Below the pieces are notes generated by a model. It was not told the DNA's origin and ran no database searches. It saw nothing but the letters and a program-made list of their open reading frames with translations. A stretch of DNA of 22,069 nt from a virus, in the IMG/VR virus record IMGVR_UViG_3300013133_000784, positions 1 through 22,069 of that record, one strand, 5' to 3'. Both the position numbers and the translations under genes were made by a program. This document shows, in pieces, positions 13,348 through 19,201 of this stretch (positions are counted from its first letter, which is position 1; each line of letters opens with the position of its first letter).

Positions 13348-14412
13348 TCACTTCCTAGTGGTCAGGTACTTCTTGTCATCCTTCTCGGGGAGCTTGAAGT
13401 GGCGCTGAATCAAGTTGGCGATGGCGATGGCATCGTTGGGCGGAAGCTTGTCCAGGAAGCTGTGTCGCGCAGCCCTCATAGGGAAGGGTACGCGGGTGAT
13501 CTTCTCCAGCCAATTGATTCCGTCACGAGTCGTGAGTGGCACCGACATCGCACCAGCCTTGAACGCTTCCCGAACAGCGGTCAGCGTTTTGACCACGGCT
13601 GCGATATGCTGCTTGGCGTGCGGAGCAGTGAACATGCCTTCCAGTACGCGCGTCTCGTCCGGGGGAGTGATGTAGTCGATTTGGATGACGGTCTTCCAGC
13701 GGTTCAGGAACGAGAAGTTCTGGATGTTGGTTCCTGCGACGTAGAGGCTGGAATCGTCCCCTAGGCCGTTCGTGTTGGCCGTGCCCACGATGCAATTCTG
13801 TGGGTGCAACTCGAAGATCTCGTTCGTCTCATGCATCAGGAACCGAAGCTCGTCGCTGATGGCGCGCTGGAGCACGAACGCAGTCTCGGGAGGACATGCA
13901 TCGATCTCGTCAAAGAGGACGATCGTGCCAGGCTCCGTGAAAGCGATCGGCGTTAGACCGTAGCGGAACTGCATGTTGCCGCCAGCAATCTTCCAGTCAC
14001 CAATCAAGTCGCTACGCGACAGGTGACCGTCGAAGTTGATCTGGACGACATTGTAGTTCAGCCTAGCAGCTACCTGATTCACCAGGGCGGTCTTGCCGGT
14101 ACCTGAGTGCCCAACGAGGTACGTCGTATCCCGCGAACTCAGTGCCTGAAGGAACTGCACCAGTTCCTCTTTGGGGAAGACGTAGTTGGGGTTGACCTTC
14201 GGCGTCATCACGCCCGGAGACTCGAACCCGGTGATGTTGACATCCCGGTACTCGACGTTGCCGTTGGCGTCCTTCACGGGCTCCCCGTGAAGCATCTTCA
14301 CGCCCGTGTCAATCCGAAACGTTTCGCGTACGGAGAACTCTTTCTCTGGGCGGTTAGGGCGATGCTGGACTACGGAAATCTTGGACTGTGATAGTTGAGT
14401 GTGTACGTCCAT
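13348..14412 (-). CDS. cobS: CobS/MoxR-type AAA+ ATPase
   Basis: 354-residue AAA+ ATPase of the MoxR/CobS group. Walker A G-H-S-G-T-G-K-T is at 101-108, Walker B L-F-D-E-I-D at 166-171, and sensor 1 G-T-A-N-T-N-G at 210-216; the sequence F-L-N-R-W (about 237-241) after sensor 1 fits the arginine finger region. The N-terminal 90 residues are a substrate or assembly domain. MoxR ATPases usually act with a VWA protein encoded beside them, exactly as here (the CobT-like gene starts 3 bp after this stop). The ATG at 14412 shares bases with the stop of the upstream gene (TAATG); the open frame continuing to 14700 is just overlap with that gene. Confidence 0.9.
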   Translation of the reverse strand: MDVHTQLSQSKISVVQHRPNRPEKEFSVRETFRIDTGVKMLHGEPVKDANGNVEYRDVNITGFESPGVMTPKVNPNYVFPKEELVQFLQALSSRDTTYLVGHSGTGKTALVNQVAARLNYNVVQINFDGHLSRSDLIGDWKIAGGNMQFRYGLTPIAFTEPGTIVLFDEIDACPPETAFVLQRAISDELRFLMHETNEIFELHPQNCIVGTANTNGLGDDSSLYVAGTNIQNFSFLNRWKTVIQIDYITPPDETRVLEGMFTAPHAKQHIAAVVKTLTAVREAFKAGAMSVPLTTRDGINWLEKITRVPFPMRAARHSFLDKLPPNDAIAIANLIQRHFKLPEKDDKKYLTTRK

Positions 14413-14858
14413 TAGAGGATGTCCCATTCTGTGTTGGTTTGTATTGTTGGAGTATCGAATACCCTGTGTACCTGTGCGTCCTGCTTGCCGTTGAGGAAGG
14501 CAAGCTCGGTTCCCTGTGGCACCGAGACCAACGCGCCAGACAACACTATAGGCAATGCGTCCTGAAATGCAAGGTGTCTCGACTGAACTTCCACATCGTG
14601 CTCGTGGAGGATGAGTCGAAGCTTCCTGACAGCGGCTTGGATGCTGGGCATGTCCAAGTCGTATTCCAGCAGTCGCACGTTCTTGGGAAGGTCCCAGCAC
14701 TTGGGGAACAGGTACTTGTTTCCGTGTGACAACAAGATGACCAGCTTGTTCACCTTAGCCAACGACTCAACCGTCTCGTAGTGAGTAACACTGTCGGGCA
14801 AGACAGTGGGGTCCTTGACAAACACGATTCGGTTTATGCTGCCCAGAGAAGCTGCCAT
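14412..14858 (-). CDS. Hypothetical protein, 148 aa
   Basis: Unrecognised. The N-terminal half alternates short strands and helices (I-N-R-I-V-F-V-K-D, K-L-V-I-L-L-S-H-G-N-K-Y-L-F, N-V-R-L-L-E-Y-D-L-D), suggesting an alpha/beta fold of Rossmann type, although no nucleotide-binding motif is visible. A central basic helix (A-A-V-R-K-L-R-L-I-L) follows. The ATG at 14858 has GGAG 8 nt upstream inside the primase gene, which it overlaps by 25 bp, and the stop overlaps the start of the AAA+ gene. Its place between primase and the CobS-like ATPase gives no clear hint of function. Confidence 0.8.
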   Translation of the reverse strand: MAASLGSINRIVFVKDPTVLPDSVTHYETVESLAKVNKLVILLSHGNKYLFPKCWDLPKNVRLLEYDLDMPSIQAAVRKLRLILHEHDVEVQSRHLAFQDALPIVLSGALVSVPQGTELAFLNGKQDAQVHRVFDTPTIQTNTEWDIL

Positions 14859-15931
14859 CTGCTGTACTCCAAAGCATCGTATGTATCCACACGATCCTCC
14901 AGTGCCAGCTTTAGCTTATCAGCACCGTCAGGTTCTGCAAGCATGTTACCTGCATCTTTATTTGCAGGCCAACCGGTCATGTTGCTTACGTACACCTTTC
15001 GGAAGTGCATATGCAGTTCCGGTACCGCTCTGATTATCTCCTTGCGCGCATCACGTCGGTCCCAGAATACCGTAACCTCTTCCACGCCCCAGGACTTGAG
15101 CAGCAAGATCTGCTCGATGGAAATCTTCTTGGTGAAGGTGGCGTAGGCAGACACCTCCGGGATGCGGCGTACTGACAGAGCGTCGAGCACACCCTCAACC
15201 AGGACGGCATGCGTGCCGTAGGGTGGAACGTACGGCCAAAGCGTTTTCGCTAGTTCAGACTCTGGCGCGGTGAGGTACTTGTCGTGACCTGGGTAATCCG
15301 GTTCGATGACTCGACACTGCCAAGACACGAGTTCATTGTGACCGCCATAAATAGGAACAAGCACACGACGACCAACATCACCTCTTCTTTTGTTCTTAGA
15401 GTCATAGACCACACACGACGCCTCGGGGATGAAGTGGAACCTGACTGCACGAATCTCGTTCTCCGTGAGTCCACGGTTGATGAGATAGCCCCAGAACGGA
15501 GCAGACACTTCCGTGCGAGACAAAAGTAGCTGACTACCGGGCGGAAGTCCAGCAATGGTTTTGATCGGGGTGATCGTCGGGGCGTTGGTCTCTGCCTCCT
15601 GCTGCTCCTCCGTGATCTGCTTGAACACGAACAGCGGATCGTCCGGGGTTGTCCTCGAATACTCTTGCAGCAGGCGCTTGACTGCCTTGTGCCTGGGAAT
15701 GTTCTCAGCCTTGGACACGAAGTCAAAGGTGTCGTACTTACCGGAGGAGAAGCTGCACTTGAAGCAGTTGAACTTCTTCTTGACCGGGTTCACGTACAGC
15801 TTGAACCCTGACTCGCCGCAGACGAAGCAGCAGACGCGAAGCTCGTCACTTGGCGTGTTCTTCACCTGGAAGTGATCACGCAAGTACTCTTCCCACTCGA
15901 ACTCGTCTTGGATGCGTGGAAAGAGGGTCAA
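14834..15931 (-). CDS. dnaG: DnaG-type primase (zinc finger plus Toprim), TTG start
   Basis: 365 residues, would make RNA primers for lagging-strand synthesis with DnaB. An N-terminal zinc finger has C35-x2-C38 and C56-x2-C59. The Toprim domain carries V-E-G-V-L-D-A-L (about 245-252, catalytic Glu246), an acidic F-W-D-R-R-D (289-294) and K-D-A-G-N (325-329). The start is judged to be TTG at 15931: GGAG stands exactly 7 nt upstream, it overlaps the previous stop (TTGA), and the next in-frame Met codons would cut off the zinc finger. The open frame reaching 16027 is shadow of the upstream gene. It is shorter than E. coli DnaG and lacks its C-terminal helicase-binding domain. Confidence 0.9.
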   Translation of the reverse strand: MTLFPRIQDEFEWEEYLRDHFQVKNTPSDELRVCCFVCGESGFKLYVNPVKKKFNCFKCSFSSGKYDTFDFVSKAENIPRHKAVKRLLQEYSRTTPDDPLFVFKQITEEQQEAETNAPTITPIKTIAGLPPGSQLLLSRTEVSAPFWGYLINRGLTENEIRAVRFHFIPEASCVVYDSKNKRRGDVGRRVLVPIYGGHNELVSWQCRVIEPDYPGHDKYLTAPESELAKTLWPYVPPYGTHAVLVEGVLDALSVRRIPEVSAYATFTKKISIEQILLLKSWGVEEVTVFWDRRDARKEIIRAVPELHMHFRKVYVSNMTGWPANKDAGNMLAEPDGADKLKLALEDRVDTYDALEYSRWQLLWAA

Positions 15932-16365
15932 GCAACGTCTCCGGAGGGAACGGGCGCAGCGCGCTGATCCCGTGACAAGATGTAGAGGCTCTCCCACACG
16001 AGCTTGAACGGAAGCTGCGTGAGGCACTTACCGCAGTGAGCAGCGAGGAACTTGTCAGTCCTACGATCCCACGAGCGGCTGACGCCCACAGGTGAATAGA
16101 TTGCTGTGTCTCTCTTGTCCTGTCCCTGGTGTACAAACAGCACACGAGCACCGCCCGCGTACTTGACCATAACGGACTTGTAGAAGCCGCACTTCAGACA
16201 GCAGAGGGCACCATCGGGGATGATGCCAAGGTTCACCTTCATGGCGTAGATGCAGTTGTGGCAGACTATCTTGCCTGTGCTCTTGGACCGCACGGCGAAC
16301 TTGTCTACGGTAGTTACACAGAAGTCGCAAACGTGTTCGCCCTGAACGGGCTCCAACCCAGACAT
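15928..16365 (-). CDS. Cysteine-rich multi-zinc-knuckle protein, 145 aa
   Basis: Unrecognised protein with four CxxC pairs: C13-x2-C16, C35-x2-C38, C56-x2-C59 and C111-x2-C114, enough for two treble-clef or ribbon zinc sites. The first two pairs (C-D-F-C ... C-H-N-C) resemble a small nucleic-acid-binding or RING-like finger. It has basic patches but no catalytic motif. The ATG at 16365 has GAGG 7 nt upstream, 12 bp after dnaB ends; its stop overlaps the primase TTG start. Placed between helicase and primase, it may help them interact or bind DNA; that is inference. Confidence 0.75.
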   Translation of the reverse strand: MSGLEPVQGEHVCDFCVTTVDKFAVRSKSTGKIVCHNCIYAMKVNLGIIPDGALCCLKCGFYKSVMVKYAGGARVLFVHQGQDKRDTAIYSPVGVSRSWDRRTDKFLAAHCGKCLTQLPFKLVWESLYILSRDQRAAPVPSGDVA

Positions 16366-16377
16366 AGTTGTACCTCG

Positions 16378-17778
16378 TTAGTCAAGTACCACGTCACCAG
16401 CAGCAACTATCTCAGGAGGAATCTGAGCGATCTCGTCCTCCTGCGTGTCGAACTCATCGACAGTAGCACTGGTCTTACCGGACTGCAAGGCAGTGTCCTT
16501 GACTGGGCCAGAGTAAAACTGCATGTGCGCGAAGTCCGTGGCGATCTTGACCTGGCGCAACGCTGGGCCATTGCGGTTCTTGTTGATGAACAACCGCATC
16601 ACGCCGTCTTCCTTCTCGTCCTTGGTCTGTGCTAGGATGATACACAAGTCAGCAGTATACAGGCGGGAGATAGAGCCACCAATACCCGTCTCGTCCGCAG
16701 TATCCATCGCCATACCAGCACGATTCAACTGCAACGCGGACCAAACTCTTGTGTTGAACTCCTTGGCCATACCACGAGTAGCCTTGGCCACCGCAGCCTG
16801 CTCCTGGTTCACGTCGTTGTAGTTGCGGTGCGGCTTCATCAGATCCAGGTAGTCGATGATGACCAGACCTGGGGTGACGCCGATGGCGGCAAGCTGCTTG
16901 TAGTGCGCCTTGATGGTGTGGATGGTCGCTTCGTCCTCAGGGTACTCCTTGATGATGAGGTTGTTACCGAAACGGTTGTGGTAGCCATGAAGCTGCTTGT
17001 AAGCAGAGTCATTCATGGACTTGAGCTCGCTAGGCTTGATGTGGCAGAACAGCGAGTCGAAGCGGTCAGCGATGTCTTCTGCGGACAACTCCAGCGTGTA
17101 GTACACGACCTGATGTCCAAGCAGAATTGCCACCCTAGCGAGCCACTCCAAGGCAATCGATTTACCGCGTCCGGAGCCACCGATCAGCAAGCCCATCTGC
17201 TTGGTCTTCAAGCCACCGAAGGTGTACTCATCGAGCTCTGCGATACCGGTTGAGAGCTTGCGGGCTTCCTCGCGAGCCAAACGATTGGCTAGCCGGTCCT
17301 CGAACTCCTTGAAGTAGTTCGTGCCTACGGTGAGGATGTCCATGCCCGTGTTACGAGCCTGCTCCACCACCTGGACAACCTCGTCCCAGCGCTCCTCCTT
17401 GATGAGATCCAAGGAGTCCAGGATTGCCTGCTTCATCGACTGCGTGCGGATGAACTTGGCAAAGGTGTCCTGAATGTGCTGTTCCTCAGCAGGCAGCGGC
17501 GGCTTCGCTACGTAGGTGTAGTAGCCTGCTACTTTCTCTACCTCGGACTCACGGATGATCTTGTTCTTCGCAGCCTTGATCAACTCCTCACGCAGCGTTA
17601 CCGGCGTGAGGGGAATAGGGGAAGTCTTGATCGTCGTAAAGTACCACTGGAGGGCACGATTTGCGAAATGCGTGTCGTCAACAGCTTCGCTAGCGATCTC
17701 GCGAAACGAGGTGTTGGACAGCATGTAGGCCAACACCTTGACCTGATAGTCTTCGGTGTAGAGAACAGTATCTGTCAT
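16378..17778 (-). CDS. dnaB: DnaB-like replicative helicase
   Basis: 466 residues, the hexameric fork helicase. An N-terminal helical domain (about 1-120) and linker are followed by the RecA-fold ATPase: Walker A G-G-S-G-R-G-K-S at 200-207, Y-Y-T-L-E-L-S (226-232) with catalytic Glu, Walker B L-V-I-I-D-Y-L-D-L-M at 305-314, a Q-L-N-R (350-353) motif and an arginine finger in N-K-N-R-N-G (399-404). Length matches DnaB (about 470). C-terminal tail is acidic. The ATG at 17778 is 6 bp past the upstream stop. A GAGG about 10 nt before the start is the probable ribosome binding site; a short hairpin (17794-17810) lies just before it. Confidence 0.95.
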   Translation of the reverse strand: MTDTVLYTEDYQVKVLAYMLSNTSFREIASEAVDDTHFANRALQWYFTTIKTSPIPLTPVTLREELIKAAKNKIIRESEVEKVAGYYTYVAKPPLPAEEQHIQDTFAKFIRTQSMKQAILDSLDLIKEERWDEVVQVVEQARNTGMDILTVGTNYFKEFEDRLANRLAREEARKLSTGIAELDEYTFGGLKTKQMGLLIGGSGRGKSIALEWLARVAILLGHQVVYYTLELSAEDIADRFDSLFCHIKPSELKSMNDSAYKQLHGYHNRFGNNLIIKEYPEDEATIHTIKAHYKQLAAIGVTPGLVIIDYLDLMKPHRNYNDVNQEQAAVAKATRGMAKEFNTRVWSALQLNRAGMAMDTADETGIGGSISRLYTADLCIILAQTKDEKEDGVMRLFINKNRNGPALRQVKIATDFAHMQFYSGPVKDTALQSGKTSATVDEFDTQEDEIAQIPPEIVAAGDVVLD

Positions 17779-17784
17779 CAGTAG

Positions 17785-18414
17785 TCATCCTCGCACTTTG
17801 TGCCAAAGTGGGTCAGCGTTGAGGAACTTCTCTGGGAAGATAGCTAGTCCAGGGACCACGAGCTTGCGGTACACGTCCTCCCTGGACATCTTTTGCGCCC
17901 GCATCAGATCTCCCATCTGCTTCTCACACCGCTTGAACAGGTCACCTACTGAGACGTTGTCTTCGATGGCTACGGTCCTGACTGCCTTGGGAGCGACAGT
18001 AGCAGCGCGTACGACAGCCTCATCCGTGGTCAGTTGCACGGGCGTAGGAGCCTTACGAAACGTGTCGTGGAACCACGTGAACTGCGCGCGCACGAAGGCT
18101 TCCCTGTCAGCGCCCGAGGCTTTCAACGCCTTTGCAGCACGCTTCCACAGGGCTAGTCCACGCGGAGTGAATGGCTCATGTGTACCGAAACCTGGCTTGC
18201 GTGTGTACTCCTCCAGTACGCGATAGTAAGTGTCACGCAGCATGTACTCTTCGACATGCTCGGTGTGACCGCCTACAACACCACCAGAAAGCATGGCCGC
18301 TGTACGCGCAGCTACGCCAGCCACCCTGCGCTCGTAGTTCTCCGAGGAAGTGAGACTACGTTGCACCGATGCAAGCCGCTGGGCTTGCACTGCCGCGAGA
18401 ATGTCTACACCCAT
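17785..18414 (-). CDS. Hypothetical helical protein, 209 aa, possible helicase partner
   Basis: Unrecognised. The protein is mostly helical and basic, with a Gly-rich stretch (S-G-G-V-V-G-G-H, about 42-50) and a central block F-V-R-A-Q-F-T-W-F-H-D-T-F-R-K-A-P-T-P. The end (L-V-V-P-G-L-A-I-F-P-E-K-F-L) is hydrophobic but not membrane-like. I take the second ATG at 18414 as start, with AAGGG 6 nt upstream; the first, at 18420, overlaps the J-domain stop but sits on the ribosome binding site. It lies immediately before dnaB, where many phages encode a helicase loader, but no AAA+ or known loader motif is present, so this is only a position-based guess. Confidence 0.75.
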   Translation of the reverse strand: MGVDILAAVQAQRLASVQRSLTSSENYERRVAGVAARTAAMLSGGVVGGHTEHVEEYMLRDTYYRVLEEYTRKPGFGTHEPFTPRGLALWKRAAKALKASGADREAFVRAQFTWFHDTFRKAPTPVQLTTDEAVVRAATVAPKAVRTVAIEDNVSVGDLFKRCEKQMGDLMRAQKMSREDVYRKLVVPGLAIFPEKFLNADPLWHKVRG

Positions 18415-18416
18415 GT

Positions 18417-18791
18417 TCATCCCTTCGTCGTCAGGATCTCGTAGGCTTCCTTCGCTCTCAGGAACTCTTCGGAGTTGCCCCCGTGGTCCGGGTGAAGGAG
18501 TTTTGCGAGTTCTCGCCAAGCAGCCTTGATGATAGCTGGCGGGGCTGTGGGACGCAAGTGGAGAACGGCGTAGGGGTCGCTTATTACCTTAGAGGTAATC
18601 TTTGTTGTCTGCTCGTCTTGGAGTTGGCGTACACCGTCGATGTACTTCTCGTGGACGAACCACACTTGATCCTCAAGGTTGCGGTAAATCTTTGGGACGG
18701 AGTACTTGATGTACTGAAGGCTCGCCTTGTTCGGTGCCGACACGCGCCACCAACCAGCCCACGGTCCGGCGTGTACAAGCGTCAGGTCCAT
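18417..18791 (-). CDS. J-domain (DnaJ-like) protein, 124 aa
   Basis: The C-terminal half is a J-domain: D-P-Y-A-V-L-H-L-R (72-80), a basic helix II (A-A-W-R-E-L-A-K-L-L), the essential H-P-D at 100-102 and E-A-Y-E-I-L at 115-120. J-domains stimulate Hsp70 (DnaK), so the protein probably draws host DnaK to a phage complex. The N-terminal 65 residues are unlike DnaJ; the order hydrophobic strand, I-K-Y-S-V-P-x-x-Y-R, then V-W-F-V reminds me of HARP-like DNA-binding modules, though weakly. The ATG at 18791 overlaps the upstream gene by 10 bp. Phage lambda-like recruitment of DnaK to the replication complex is a possible analogy, given dnaB nearby. Confidence 0.85.
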   Translation of the reverse strand: MDLTLVHAGPWAGWWRVSAPNKASLQYIKYSVPKIYRNLEDQVWFVHEKYIDGVRQLQDEQTTKITSKVISDPYAVLHLRPTAPPAIIKAAWRELAKLLHPDHGGNSEEFLRAKEAYEILTTKG

Positions 18792-19201
18792 TTGAGCAAG
18801 ACCTCTTCGGTTGTACGATAGTTCCGGTTGTGACTACCGATCGCGATCTGTGTTGGGCGTGCCGGGTTCTGTGGCTTGCCAGGATAGTTGATCTTGGATA
18901 GCCTACGCAGGCGCTTCAACGCCGCGTACGGGATCTCCACACGCAACGACTCGGACACGGCCATCGTGTAGCGGTTCATCTCCTGAACCTCCACGACAAG
19001 CACTTGGTTCACTACATCGTTGTGCGTGAGGAGACCGGTGAATCTGCTCAGGTCATCGAAGTCGTAGCGTTCTGGACGGCCAGGTACATAACGAAAAGGA
19101 AGTCCGGTAGCCACGTTGCGTCCCTTACGCAACGCAAACCCGATTCGCATCCAACCAAGAAGTTCGTCACTTGGCTTTAGCTCCGTCACCAGCAGCGTCA
19201 T
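18782..19201 (-). CDS. Hypothetical protein, 139 aa
   Basis: Unrecognised. Starts M-T-L-L-V-T-E-L-K-P-S-D-E-L and has a mixed alpha/beta look, with basic C-terminal half (K-R-L-R-R-L-S-K-I-N-Y and R-N-Y-R-T-T-E-E). No cysteine pairs, P-loop or membrane segment. The start at 19201 was chosen because the preceding part of the frame (to 19330) only shadows the helicase gene; it overlaps the helicase end by 35 bp and has a weak GGAA site. Basic charge and location suggest a nucleic acid partner of the helicase, but this is not shown. Confidence 0.7.
   Translation of the reverse strand: MTLLVTELKPSDELLGWMRIGFALRKGRNVATGLPFRYVPGRPERYDFDDLSRFTGLLTHNDVVNQVLVVEVQEMNRYTMAVSESLRVEIPYAALKRLRRLSKINYPGKPQNPARPTQIAIGSHNRNYRTTEEVLLKWT

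Noticed and set aside
17794-17810. 7-bp hairpin (CACTTTG/CAAAGTG, 3-nt loop) just before the dnaB ribosome binding site
   Set aside because: It overlaps the end of a coding gene, and 7-bp stems with short loops are expected many times by chance in 22 kb; not called as a feature, though its position is suggestive.
18583-18599. 7-bp hairpin (ATTACCT/AGGTAAT) inside the J-domain gene
   Set aside because: Fully within coding sequence and of a size expected by chance.
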